From: Caryophanales bacterium UBA4100
Lineage (GTDB): Bacteria > Bacillota > Bacilli > Paenibacillales > UBA4045
Reading direction: 5' to 3'
NCBI GenBank assembly: GCA_002383285.1
Contig: DFXU01000005.1
Coordinates: forward strand, 50,424 to 63,723
DNA: 13,300 bases
Shown here: positions 1 through 7,744 of the stretch, in pieces
Position numbering within the stretch: position 1 is the first letter of the stretch
How the letters are laid out: every line of letters begins with the position of its first letter
Made by a program: the position numbers and the translations under genes
The notes under the pieces: generated by a model
Databases searched by the model: none
The model's input: the letters and a program-made list of their open reading frames with translations, nothing else
What the model was told of the DNA's origin: nothing

Positions 1-1
1 C

Positions 2-988
2 AGATATACGACGAATCCAGATGTGGCAACCGGTGATGGTATAGCTATCGCTTACCGAGCAGGTGCTTATATTAGGGATATGGAATTTCTACAGTTTCAT
101 CCTACAGCTTTATATTATCCAGGAGCACCGCGCTTCCTTATTTCTGAGGCTGTTCGTGGAGAGGGAGCGGTTCTACGTAACATCAAAGGTGAACGGTTTA
201 TGGCTGAATATCATCCGCAGCTTGAATTGGCTCCTCGAGATGTAGTTGCACGCGCAATAGTAGACGAGATGAAGAAGACGAAAGCAACCTTTGTTTACTT
301 AGATATTACACATGAATCTATCGAGATGGTCAAACGTCGGTTTCCAACGATATATCAATATTGCCTGACCTATGGACTTGATTTAACAACCGATTGGATT
401 CCTGTAGCTCCCGCAGCTCATTATATGATGGGTGGGGTGAAGACTGATTTGAATGGGGAGACCTCAGTTAAACGATTGTTTGCATGCGGGGAGGTATCCT
501 CAACGGGTGTTCATGGAGCCAACAGGCTCGCAAGTAACTCTTTATCGGAGGCAATTGTATTCGGTCGTAGGATAATTGATTCAATCAATCGCCTAGAGCC
601 CCTTCCTGTTGATATTGATATCTCATTTAACTTAAATCGGAATGCGGAGCCTACACAAGCTATTGTTGAAAGACGACTGAAGCTGCAGAAAATCATGCTG
701 AGATATGGTGGATTGAAGCGAACACTCAAGGGACTTGAGAAAGGAATTGAGGAGCTTCGTAGACAGCTTCCTGTATTGGACACGCATCTGACCAGGCGCG
801 AAGAATATGAATTTGCAAATTTGCTTACATGCGCACTACTGACTACACAAGCAGCTGTAGAACGACAAGAGAGCCGAGGCGCCCACTATCGAGAGGACTT
901 CCCGGATCGGGATGATCTAGTGTGGCGTAAGCATATATTATGGCATAGAGAGCTAGGAATGGTAGAGGAGCGGATCTTGGATGTTTGA
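2..988 (+). CDS. nadB: L-aspartate oxidase, 3' part (5' end outside window)
   Basis: This FAD flavoprotein oxidises L-aspartate to iminoaspartate, which NadA condenses with dihydroxyacetone phosphate to quinolinate in de novo NAD synthesis. The frame is open from base 2 (reading RYTTNPDVATGDGIA, a family-typical stretch), so the gene enters from the left and about 210 N-terminal residues, including the main FAD-binding fold, are missing. Counting from base 2, four residues match the substrate-site residues of the E. coli enzyme with identical spacing (16, 30 and 61): H33 in FHPT (E. coli H244), E49 in SEAVRGEG (E260), R79 in APRD (R290) and H140 in AAHYMMGG (H351). The segment GEVSSTGVHGANRLASNSL follows, and the helical C-terminal domain is complete. 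The stop overlaps the nadC start by 8 bases, so the two are probably coupled. A fumarate reductase or succinate dehydrogenase flavoprotein is the related alternative, but the motifs and the nadC neighbour favour NadB. Confidence 0.96.
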   Translation, partial: RYTTNPDVATGDGIAIAYRAGAYIRDMEFLQFHPTALYYPGAPRFLISEAVRGEGAVLRNIKGERFMAEYHPQLELAPRDVVARAIVDEMKKTKATFVYLDITHESIEMVKRRFPTIYQYCLTYGLDLTTDWIPVAPAAHYMMGGVKTDLNGETSVKRLFACGEVSSTGVHGANRLASNSLSEAIVFGRRIIDSINRLEPLPVDIDISFNLNRNAEPTQAIVERRLKLQKIMLRYGGLKRTLKGLEKGIEELRRQLPVLDTHLTRREEYEFANLLTCALLTTQAAVERQESRGAHYREDFPDRDDLVWRKHILWHRELGMVEERILDV

Positions 989-1844
989 TTTGAATGTAAC
1001 TTTGTTGAAGTCACAAATCGCTGACTGGCTACAGGAGGATATTGCCACGGGGGATATTTCCTCTATAGCCACAATTCCGATGGAGCATGAATCCAAGGGT
1101 ATACTTCATGTAAAGGAAACCGGAGTAGTTGCAGGGCTGCCAATCGTGGAGCTCGTCTTCTTAGAGGTGGATTCCGAGCTTAGATTTAAGAGCTGTGTGG
1201 AGGAGGGCTCACTTGCAGTCAAAGGCACGATTATAGCTGAAGTATCCGGACGAACTCATAGTATATTAATGGCTGAACGCTTAGCGTTAAATCTGTTACA
1301 ACGATTATCCGGAATTGCAACCAAGACACAATCCTTCGTCGATGCATTGGATGGTCTCCCGGTTCGCTTGGCGGATACACGTAAGACAACTCCTGGACTT
1401 CGATCGTTAGAGAAGTATGCGATTAGGGTCGGGGGCGGATATAATCATCGCTTCGGTCTCTATGATGCGGTTATGATCAAGGACAATCACATCAAAGCCT
1501 CAGGGGGCATAGCTAGTGCAGTTCGCACAGCACGCAATCGTATACCACATACCATGAAAATTGAAGTAGAAACTGAGAATATGCTGCAAGTTGAAGAAGC
1601 GCTAGAGGCTGGAGCGGATATCATAATGCTTGATAATATGAGCCCGCCGAATATGGCGATTGCGGTTCGTCGTATTAGAGAGATTGCAAACCATATCGTG
1701 ATTGAAGCATCAGGCGGTGTTTCTTTAGAAACACTGAAGAGCATCGCGCTCACAGGTGTAGATGTAATCTCAGTAGGCAGCTTAACGCACTCCATTCGCT
1801 CACTGGACATCAGTCTGGATCTTAATGAACGGAAGGAGTCATAA
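981..1844 (+). CDS. nadC: Nicotinate-nucleotide pyrophosphorylase (quinolinate phosphoribosyltransferase)
   Basis: It converts quinolinate and PRPP to nicotinate mononucleotide, CO2 and pyrophosphate, the step after NadB/NadA in NAD synthesis; cytosolic. The 287-residue length is typical. Visible hallmarks are ATGDISS near the N-terminus, RLALNLLQRLSGIAT in the N-terminal domain, DTRKTTPGLR at 132-141, H156-R157, MIKDNHI with K167, E195 and E197 in the IEVE strand, D218 in MLDN, and the C-terminal barrel loops EASGGV and ISVGSLTHS. The basic residues line the quinolinate and phosphate site in this family. The ATG at 981 lies inside the last codons of nadB with a GGTAGAGGAG ribosome-binding site about 10 nt upstream. 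The stop is 3 nt before coaX. nadA is not in the window; it may be upstream. Confidence 0.97.
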   Translation: MFDLNVTLLKSQIADWLQEDIATGDISSIATIPMEHESKGILHVKETGVVAGLPIVELVFLEVDSELRFKSCVEEGSLAVKGTIIAEVSGRTHSILMAERLALNLLQRLSGIATKTQSFVDALDGLPVRLADTRKTTPGLRSLEKYAIRVGGGYNHRFGLYDAVMIKDNHIKASGGIASAVRTARNRIPHTMKIEVETENMLQVEEALEAGADIIMLDNMSPPNMAIAVRRIREIANHIVIEASGGVSLETLKSIALTGVDVISVGSLTHSIRSLDISLDLNERKES

Positions 1845-1847
1845 ATC

Positions 1848-2612
1848 ATGATTTTGGTTATGGATATTGGGAATACTAATATTGTACTTGGTGTCTACGA
1901 GAAGCAGAAGCTCTTACATCATTGGCGGTTGAGCACGAGTCGAACCGCTACTGCAGATGAATACGGTGTAATGGTCTTTAATTTATTCCAGCATGCTGGC
2001 ATTACTTTTAGCCAAATTGAAGGGGTAATCGTATCCTCTGTTGTACCACCAATTATGCGAACTATAGATGCGCTTTGTACCAAATATATTAAGAAAACCC
2101 CGCTTATTGTAGGTCCGGGAATCAAGACTGGCTTGAATATTCGTTATGAGAACCCCCGAGAGGTAGGGGCGGATCGAATATGTAATGCGATTGCAGCAAT
2201 CGAATTATATGGACCACCTTTAATCGTTGTTGACTTTGGGACCGCAACGACCTTCGACTTTATAGACGAAAGAGGGGATTACCTAGGTGGCGCCATAGCT
2301 CCTGGCATCGGTATATCCACTGAAGCTTTGTATAGTCATGCTGCCAAGTTGCCACGAATTGAACTTTCTCGACCTAAGAGCACCGTTGGACGCAATCCGA
2401 TCTCATCCATGCAGGCAGGAATTATTTATGGCTTTGCTGGTCAGGTCGATGGTATTGTGTGGCGGATGGAGGAGGAATTCGGTTACAAGGCGAAGGTCAT
2501 CGCAACTGGTGGTTTAGCAGAGCTTATTTCTGGAGAATCTAAGACCATTCAAGAGATTAATCCAATGATCACACTTCAGGGACTGTTGATGATCTATGAA
2601 CGCAATCAATAA
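1848..2612 (+). CDS. coaX: Type III pantothenate kinase
   Basis: It phosphorylates pantothenate to 4'-phosphopantothenate, the first step of CoA synthesis. Type III kinases are ASKHA-fold enzymes that need a monovalent cation and, unlike type I, are not feedback-inhibited by CoA (family knowledge). The sequence shows the phosphate loop DIGNTN at 6-11, the GADR motif at 107-110 with the probable catalytic base D109, the cation and phosphate motif DFGTATTFD starting at D129, GGAIAPGIG after it, and the adenosine-side motif ATGG near the C-terminus. At 254 residues it has the usual length. The ATG at 1848 has GGAAGGAG 9 nt upstream, overlapping the 3' end of nadC, so it is very likely co-transcribed with nadBC. 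In B. subtilis coaX also precedes hslO. Confidence 0.97.
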   Translation: MILVMDIGNTNIVLGVYEKQKLLHHWRLSTSRTATADEYGVMVFNLFQHAGITFSQIEGVIVSSVVPPIMRTIDALCTKYIKKTPLIVGPGIKTGLNIRYENPREVGADRICNAIAAIELYGPPLIVVDFGTATTFDFIDERGDYLGGAIAPGIGISTEALYSHAAKLPRIELSRPKSTVGRNPISSMQAGIIYGFAGQVDGIVWRMEEEFGYKAKVIATGGLAELISGESKTIQEINPMITLQGLLMIYERNQ

Positions 2613-2646
2613 TACAAGAACCTATACATAATACGAGGAGTATCCA

Positions 2647-3531
2647 ATGAACAATAATCAAGATGTCATTGTCCGTGGTATGGCAATGGACGGCAAAGTG
2701 CGAGTGTTCGCAGCGCTAACAACCACGATAGTTGAAGAGCTGCGTGCACGGCATGATACATGGCCAACAGCTACTGCAGCACTAGGTCGGACCATAACGG
2801 CCGGTGCAATGATGGGTAGTATGCTCAAGGGACAGGAGAAGCTGACGATTCAAGTTCGTGGAGATGGTCCATTAGGCCAGATCGTCGTCGATGCCAATGC
2901 TAACGGAGAGGTTAGGGGTTATGTAACAGAACCACATATAGATCTACCCCTTAATGATAAGGGCAAGCTTGACGTGGCGGGTGCAGTTGGACGAGATGGG
3001 TTGTTATATGTAACCAAGGATCTAGGGATGAAGGAGCCTTATCGTGGAACCTCTCCGATCGTATCAGGTGAGCTAGCGGAGGATTTCACGTATTACTTCA
3101 GCACATCAGAACAAACTCCCTCGGCAGTCGCATTGGGGGTTCTCGTTAATCCCGATTATTCGGTTAGAGCTGCTGGGGGATTCATTCTCCAATTGCTGCC
3201 GGGACTGAGTGATAGTGAAATTACATTCATTGAGCAGAAGCTAGCCTCGTTAGTTCCCGTAACAACCCTAATTGAGCAGGGGGCTGGACCTGAGGATATC
3301 CTTCATCAGCTATTCGAGGCAGTGCAAATATACGATCGATCCCCCATTCAATTTAGCTGTACCTGTTCGCAAGACAGGGTGGAGAAGACGCTGATCAGCT
3401 TGGGCAAGGATGAGGTTGATGCATTGATTAATGAGCTTGGCAGAGCTGAGGTCGTCTGTCATTTCTGTAATGAGAAATACATATTGGAGCAGGACGAATT
3501 GGAGCAGCTGAGGGCAAAACATTTTCATTGA
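2647..3531 (+). CDS. hslO: Redox-regulated holdase chaperone Hsp33
   Basis: Cytosolic ATP-independent chaperone that is inactive when reduced and zinc-bound and is switched on by oxidation plus unfolding, then protects proteins from aggregation (family knowledge). The zinc switch is intact: C238 and C240 (CTC) and C271 and C274 (CHFC), giving CXC-X30-CXXC, within the usual linker range. The N-terminal two thirds form the substrate-binding and dimerisation region, with recognisable VRGDGPLGQIVVDANANG and AGGFILQLLPG. The length, 294 residues, is normal. GAGGAG at 2635-2640 lies 6 nt before the ATG. The gap from coaX is 34 nt with no terminator visible, so it is probably part of the same transcription unit. 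The B. subtilis gene yacD, which lies between hslO and cysK there, is absent here. Confidence 0.97.
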   Translation: MNNNQDVIVRGMAMDGKVRVFAALTTTIVEELRARHDTWPTATAALGRTITAGAMMGSMLKGQEKLTIQVRGDGPLGQIVVDANANGEVRGYVTEPHIDLPLNDKGKLDVAGAVGRDGLLYVTKDLGMKEPYRGTSPIVSGELAEDFTYYFSTSEQTPSAVALGVLVNPDYSVRAAGGFILQLLPGLSDSEITFIEQKLASLVPVTTLIEQGAGPEDILHQLFEAVQIYDRSPIQFSCTCSQDRVEKTLISLGKDEVDALINELGRAEVVCHFCNEKYILEQDELEQLRAKHFH

Positions 3532-3556
3532 CAACTTTTTTTTTCGCTGATAAGAT
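3528..3556 (+). promoter_or_regulatory. Near-consensus sigma-A promoter for cysK
   Basis: TTGACA (3528-3533), a 17-bp spacer containing a 9-T tract, then TAAGAT (3551-3556). The -35 hexamer is perfect and overlaps the hslO stop codon (3529-3531). Transcription would start near 3563, leaving a leader of roughly 107 nt before the cysK ATG. The leader contains the 10-bp palindrome AATTTAAATT at 3588-3597. No intrinsic terminator separates hslO from cysK, since the T tract has no hairpin before it, so read-through from upstream is also possible. Confidence 0.75.
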
Positions 3557-3669
3557 TAAGTTAGTTAATGCCTACTGTTTTAGTCGGAATTTAAATTAGT
3601 TTATGCTTTCGAAGCCGTTTATTTCGATTGCTAGCGTAAGTATCAAAAAACCCTTTAGGAGGAATCATC

Positions 3670-4608
3670 ATGGCCAAAATTGTACAGAACGTTACTCAAG
3701 TTATAGGGGGTACCCCACTAGTTCGCCTTAATCGCGTTGTTCCAGAGGGCAGTGCAGAGATATATGTTAAACTAGAATTCCAGAATCCAGGATCTAGTGT
3801 TAAAGACCGTATCGCGTTAAGTATGATTGAGCAAGCTGAGAAAGATGGCAAGCTTAAGCAAGGAGATACAATTGTAGAGCCTACAAGTGGTAACACTGGA
3901 ATTGGACTAGCTATGGTTGCAGCTGCTAAAGGCTATAAAGCGATCTTAGTTATGCCTGAAACGATGAGCGTTGAAAGACGCAGTCTGCTTCGAGCTTATG
4001 GAGCTGAGTTGGTATTAACTCCTGGTGCTGAGGGAATGAAGGGTGCCATTCGACGTGCTGAAGAGATCAAAGCCGAGAACCCACAATACTTTATGCCACA
4101 GCAGTTTGATAATCCTGCGAATGTGAAAGTCCACCGCGAGACAACTGGACCAGAAATTGTTGAAGCTATTCAATCGTTAGATGGTAAGTTAGATGCTTTC
4201 GTCTCTGGCATAGGTACAGGCGGGACAATCACTGGAGCTGGAGAGGTTCTGCGAAAGAGCTTTCCAGACATCAAGATTTATGCAATTGAACCAGCAGCAT
4301 CTCCAATCCTATCAGGTGGAAAACCAGGTCCTCACAAGATCCAAGGGATCGGCGCAGGCTTTGTACCTTCCATATTGAACACAAGTGTGTATGATGAGAT
4401 TGTTACCGTTGAGAATGAGGAAGCATTCGAGACAGCTCGTAGAGTGGCTAGAGAAGAAGGAATTCTTGGGGGGATATCCTCTGGTGCAGCGATCTTCGCA
4501 GCCCTTAAGGTTGCTAAAGAATTAGGAGCAGGCAAGCGAGTTGTTGCTATTCTTCCATCTAACGGAGAGCGTTACCTAAGCACACCATTATATCAATTTG
4601 AAGACTAA
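3670..4608 (+). CDS. cysK: Cysteine synthase A (O-acetylserine (thiol)-lyase)
   Basis: PLP enzyme that replaces the acetyl group of O-acetyl-L-serine with sulfide to form L-cysteine. K45 in SSVKDRIA is the Schiff-base lysine, TSGNTG at 72-77 is the substrate loop, the GTGGTITG loop near residue 185 holds the PLP phosphate, and SSGAA at 270-274 contacts the pyridine nitrogen. At 312 residues it has the standard CysK length. TAGGAGGA at 3656-3663 is a strong ribosome-binding site 6 nt before the ATG. It has its own promoter and a terminator, so it is largely a separate unit between hslO and the folate cluster. In B. subtilis, CysK is also a sensor that holds the repressor CymR on DNA; whether that applies here cannot be told from this window. 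A cystathionine beta-synthase-like enzyme is less likely because there is no extra domain. Confidence 0.97.
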   Translation: MAKIVQNVTQVIGGTPLVRLNRVVPEGSAEIYVKLEFQNPGSSVKDRIALSMIEQAEKDGKLKQGDTIVEPTSGNTGIGLAMVAAAKGYKAILVMPETMSVERRSLLRAYGAELVLTPGAEGMKGAIRRAEEIKAENPQYFMPQQFDNPANVKVHRETTGPEIVEAIQSLDGKLDAFVSGIGTGGTITGAGEVLRKSFPDIKIYAIEPAASPILSGGKPGPHKIQGIGAGFVPSILNTSVYDEIVTVENEEAFETARRVAREEGILGGISSGAAIFAALKVAKELGAGKRVVAILPSNGERYLSTPLYQFED

Positions 4609-4627
4609 AAATATGTTATTATATATA
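4598..4627 (+). promoter_or_regulatory. Possible pabB promoter upstream of the terminator
   Basis: TTGAAG (4598-4603) within the last codons of cysK and TATATA (4622-4627), 18 bp apart; shifting the -10 to 4620 gives 16 bp. Each hexamer matches four of six consensus positions. The region is very AT-rich, so such matches arise easily. If real, the transcript would begin just before the terminator hairpin. Confidence 0.25.
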
Positions 4628-4646
4628 CGATTAGTTTGATGGAGTG

Positions 4647-4671
4647 ACCCCTCACATAGTGGGGGGTTTTT
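4647..4671 (+). terminator. Intrinsic terminator between cysK and pabB
   Basis: Stem ACCCCTCAC (4647-4655), loop ATA, stem GTGGGGGGT (4659-4667): nine pairs with one U-G wobble, followed directly by a T run (4667-4671). It begins 38 nt after the cysK stop. The simplest reading is the end of the cysK transcript. Because a promoter-like pair lies upstream of it (4598-4627), it could instead sit in the pabB leader. Confidence 0.85.
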
Positions 4672-4699
4672 AGCTTTATACATTCCGAATATATATAAG
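4670..4699 (+). promoter_or_regulatory. Possible pabB promoter downstream of the terminator
   Basis: TATAAG (4694-4699) matches five of six -10 positions, but the -35 candidate TTAGCT (4670-4675, 18-bp spacer) is poor. Transcription would start only a few bases before the pabB ribosome-binding site at 4709. A promoter for the folate cluster is needed after the terminator, and this is the best candidate there. Confidence 0.3.
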
Positions 4700-4720
4700 T
4701 AAATTAGTGGAGGAACTATC

Positions 4721-6277
4721 ATGCTACCAATCTCGTTCGAAGAATGGCAACAATGGTCGAAAGACTATACGATGCTACCATACCTGCTGAGATATGATCT
4801 TGAGGGACTCGATCGTGTGATAACCTGGGAGAAGGCTTGGGAGCAGGTTGAGAGCAGTGCCTTTGTATTAGAGAGCGGGAAGGGTGGGCGTTATTCCTAT
4901 CTCGGTCTGGACCCGGTCTCAGCTATCCAAGGTAATAGTCAGCAAGCAACGGTAATTCTCCGAGATGGATTGATCGAAACCTGGGATGAAACTCCACTAA
5001 GAGCTGTCAAACGTTGGTTACAGCCGTATCGATCTCCTAAAGTTGAGGGCCTGCCTAAATTCATCGGAGGCTGTGCAGGCTTCTGGGGTTATGATGTGAT
5101 TCGTACGATTGAGAAGCTGCCTCTCATAGCGAAGAAGGATCTACCGGTACCGGATTATCGATTTATGATGATTGATCAGCTGTGGATCATCGATCATGAA
5201 CAACGCGTACTGTATTGTGCGACTCACACTGGCATTGATGGCCAACCAACAGAGGACAAGCTGCGAAATTTGTACGAAGCTGCCACGATTACTGCGGAGC
5301 ATATGCTTGCTAAGTGGCTGGATATAACTTCAGCAGCGGATATGGAGGAAACTGTTAAGAACAGAGCCAAATTACTTCGTGAGGATATTGTACATAATCG
5401 TGTGAATATCGATGTTGAATCGATCGCTGGAGTGAATACCGAATTCACCAAAGCGCAATATCTGCAAGCCGTTCATCATATTCAAGACTACATTCGTGCA
5501 GGTGATGTATTCCAAGTCAATTTATCGGTTCGTCAAAGTAAGCAGTTAGATTGTAAGCCGGAGCTGATCTATGAATGGCTGAGGCATCTTAATCCATCTC
5601 CATATATGGGGCTGTTCCTATTCCCTGAGTATCAATTTGTTTGTGGATCGCCAGAGCTATTGGTACAATTAGAAAGCACGAAGATTAGGACGCGACCTAT
5701 TGCGGGTACGAGACCTCGAGGCAAGAATGGGGAAGAGGATCAGAGGCTGCAGGAGGAATTACTAGCGAATGAGAAGGAACGTGCAGAGCACATTATGCTC
5801 GTCGACCTAGAACGTAACGATGTGGGTCGTATATCAAGGTATGGGTCAGTTCGTGTCGAGGAATTAATGACTGTGGAGATGTATTCGCATGTTATGCATA
5901 TTGTATCCGAGGTCACTGGTGAATTGGCGGAGGGCCGGGATGCATTTGATGTGCTGGCAGCCACATTCCCAGGGGGAACCATTACGGGTGCACCGAAAAT
6001 TCGCACCATGGAAATCATCGAGCAATTAGAGCCTGTTCGCAGAGGGCTTTACACAGGTTCTATCGGATGGATTGACTATAATGGTGATATGGAATTTAAT
6101 ATAGTTATTCGGACTTTACTTGTAGTAGATGGAATCGGACACATTCAGGCAGGTGCTGGGATTGTAATTGACTCCGACCCCGAACGTGAATACACCGAAT
6201 CATTGAATAAGGCCAAGGCTTTATGGAAGGCTGTACAATATGCTTCCTTACATTATGGACAAGAGGTGATGAAATGA
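4721..6277 (+). CDS. pabB: Aminodeoxychorismate synthase component I
   Basis: With ammonia from PabA it converts chorismate to 4-amino-4-deoxychorismate for p-aminobenzoate and folate. It belongs to the chorismate-binding family shared with TrpE. The N-terminal domain carries the TrpE-like stretch LESGKGGRYSYLG; the C-terminal domain carries RAGDVFQVNLSVRQ, PIAGTRPRG at 326-334, HIMLVDLERNDVGR and GGTITGAPKIRTMEII. At 518 residues it is longer than B. subtilis PabB (about 470 as I recall), mainly through the linker between domains. Residue 328 is Ala where E. coli PabB has the nucleophilic Lys274, so sequence alone does not separate PabB from TrpE. The pabA-pabC-folP neighbours make PabB the better call. 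GGAGG at 4709-4713 precedes the ATG by 7 nt. The stop overlaps the pabA start as ATGA. Confidence 0.9.
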   Translation: MLPISFEEWQQWSKDYTMLPYLLRYDLEGLDRVITWEKAWEQVESSAFVLESGKGGRYSYLGLDPVSAIQGNSQQATVILRDGLIETWDETPLRAVKRWLQPYRSPKVEGLPKFIGGCAGFWGYDVIRTIEKLPLIAKKDLPVPDYRFMMIDQLWIIDHEQRVLYCATHTGIDGQPTEDKLRNLYEAATITAEHMLAKWLDITSAADMEETVKNRAKLLREDIVHNRVNIDVESIAGVNTEFTKAQYLQAVHHIQDYIRAGDVFQVNLSVRQSKQLDCKPELIYEWLRHLNPSPYMGLFLFPEYQFVCGSPELLVQLESTKIRTRPIAGTRPRGKNGEEDQRLQEELLANEKERAEHIMLVDLERNDVGRISRYGSVRVEELMTVEMYSHVMHIVSEVTGELAEGRDAFDVLAATFPGGTITGAPKIRTMEIIEQLEPVRRGLYTGSIGWIDYNGDMEFNIVIRTLLVVDGIGHIQAGAGIVIDSDPEREYTESLNKAKALWKAVQYASLHYGQEVMK

Positions 6278-6864
6278 TCTTAGTCATTGATAATTACGAC
6301 TCATTCACTTACAATCTGGTGCAATATCTCGGTGAGCTCCATCAAGAGCCAGTTGTTAAGCGTAATGACGAATTAAGCTTAGATGATATCGAACGAATGA
6401 ACCCCGATCATATCCTGATCTCTCCAGGTCCTTGCACACCGAATGAAGCGGGAATCAGTATAGCTCTCATTGATCGATTCAAGGGTCAAATTCCAATTCT
6501 GGGCGTATGCTTAGGTCATCAAGCAATCGGACAAGCGTTTGGTGGCGATGTTATCCGCGCCCCGCTTATGATGCATGGGAAAACCTCGGAGATTCATCAT
6601 GATGGCAAATCCATCTTCTCGGGATTACCTCAACCCTTCACAGCAACTAGGTATCACTCCTTAATCGTTCGTCGTGATACATTACCGGATTGCTTGGAGA
6701 TTAGTGCGGAAACCGAGGACGGCATCATCATGGGCTTACGGCATAAGGAATATAGGGTGGAGGGTGTACAGTTTCATCCGGAATCCATCATTACTCAATA
6801 TGGACACCAGCTCTTAAGCAACTTTCTGAACGGTGCGAAGGCGGTATCGGCAAGAGAGGAGTAA
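6274..6864 (+). CDS. pabA: Glutamine amidotransferase of aminodeoxychorismate/anthranilate synthase
   Basis: Class I glutamine amidotransferase that hydrolyses glutamine and passes ammonia to PabB; in B. subtilis the same subunit also serves TrpE. The catalytic triad is complete: C79 in GVCLGHQ, H168 and E170 in QFHPES. The DNYDSFTYNL start and SPGPCTP oxyanion region are typical. The open frame runs further upstream, but ATG 6274 is chosen because it gives the canonical MILVIDNYDSF N-terminus and a 196-residue protein, has AGAGGTG about 6 nt upstream, and overlaps the pabB stop by four bases (ATGA), a usual sign of translational coupling. The pabA stop is 4 nt before the pabC start. Confidence 0.95.
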   Translation: MILVIDNYDSFTYNLVQYLGELHQEPVVKRNDELSLDDIERMNPDHILISPGPCTPNEAGISIALIDRFKGQIPILGVCLGHQAIGQAFGGDVIRAPLMMHGKTSEIHHDGKSIFSGLPQPFTATRYHSLIVRRDTLPDCLEISAETEDGIIMGLRHKEYRVEGVQFHPESIITQYGHQLLSNFLNGAKAVSAREE

Positions 6865-6868
6865 AGCG

Positions 6869-7744
6869 ATGATTGTTAGCATGAATGGAAGGCTAATAGA
6901 TGAGAATCAGGCTGTGATCTCTGTATTCGATCACGGCTTCCTATACGGGATCGGTTTATTCGAGACGTTCCGCACCTATAGCGGAATACCTTTCCTGCTA
7001 GATGAGCATCTAGCAAGACTTGCTGCTAGCTGTGATGAGCTTGGTATTGCCTATCACCCACAGACAGAGGACATTCGAACGAAGATTGATCAGGCGTTAC
7101 TAGCCAATTCATTAACGGATGGATATATCCGTCTATCCATATCTGCTGGTGTAGAGCCGCTGGGTCTTCCTGCGGGGGACTACTTGCAGCCCACTGAGAT
7201 TGTCTATGTGAAGTCGTTACCAGAGCACAGTACTAGGAGTAAGCCGCTTCAGCTTCTCCAGCTTCGTAGGAATGCGCCTGAGAGTCGAGTGCGGATGAAG
7301 TCTTCTCATTATATGAACAATATTCTGGGCTCTAGAGAGCTGAAGACCTACCCGTGGGCAACAGGTGCTGAAGGGTTGTTCTTGAATAAAGATAATCATA
7401 TAACTGAGGGATTGGTTAGCAATCTATTCTTCGTTTATCGGGGGGTATTGTGTACACCTTCTGTAGACACAGGAATTCTACCAGGCATTACACGTGCGTT
7501 CATCTTAGATTTAGCAGACCAGCTAGATATCCCTTATGAAGAAGGCGACTATAGCTGGGAATTGTTATGTCTAGCTGAGGATATATTCTTGACTAATTCA
7601 ATACAAGAAATAATCCCTGTAAGCAGCTTGTTGGATTCGAGAGGGGAAGCGGTGTGGACGAGAGGCGATGAGGAGATGAATGAGCCAATAACCCATCGTT
7701 TGATGGAATCATATCAAAGAGCCACTCAAGGAGAATCCTTATGA
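6869..7744 (+). CDS. pabC: 4-amino-4-deoxychorismate lyase
   Basis: Fold-type IV PLP enzyme that removes pyruvate from aminodeoxychorismate to give p-aminobenzoate. Recognisable parts are FDHGFLYGIGLFETFR near the N-terminus, the probable PLP lysine in RMKSSHYMNNILG, EGLVSNLFFV, and TGILPGITR. ATG 6869 gives 291 residues, close to the B. subtilis enzyme, and has GAGAGGAG 7 nt upstream that overlaps the pabA stop; the frame extends 12 codons further back into pabA without a ribosome-binding site. A second ATG lies four codons downstream (MNGRL) and cannot be excluded. D-amino-acid and branched-chain aminotransferases share the fold, but the position between pabA and folP supports PabC. The stop overlaps the folP start as ATGA. 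Confidence 0.93.
   Translation: MIVSMNGRLIDENQAVISVFDHGFLYGIGLFETFRTYSGIPFLLDEHLARLAASCDELGIAYHPQTEDIRTKIDQALLANSLTDGYIRLSISAGVEPLGLPAGDYLQPTEIVYVKSLPEHSTRSKPLQLLQLRRNAPESRVRMKSSHYMNNILGSRELKTYPWATGAEGLFLNKDNHITEGLVSNLFFVYRGVLCTPSVDTGILPGITRAFILDLADQLDIPYEEGDYSWELLCLAEDIFLTNSIQEIIPVSSLLDSRGEAVWTRGDEEMNEPITHRLMESYQRATQGESL

Noticed and set aside
1487..1849. 120-codon minus-strand frame, with similar ones at 5740-6018, 7593-8045, 10161-10520 and 11618-11980
   Set aside because: All are opposite confident + strand genes, are rich in Ser, Ile and Arg as expected for antisense shadows, and resemble no family.
3536..3560. Terminator after hslO suggested by the 9-T tract
   Set aside because: No GC-rich hairpin precedes the T tract; it falls in the spacer of a near-consensus promoter instead.
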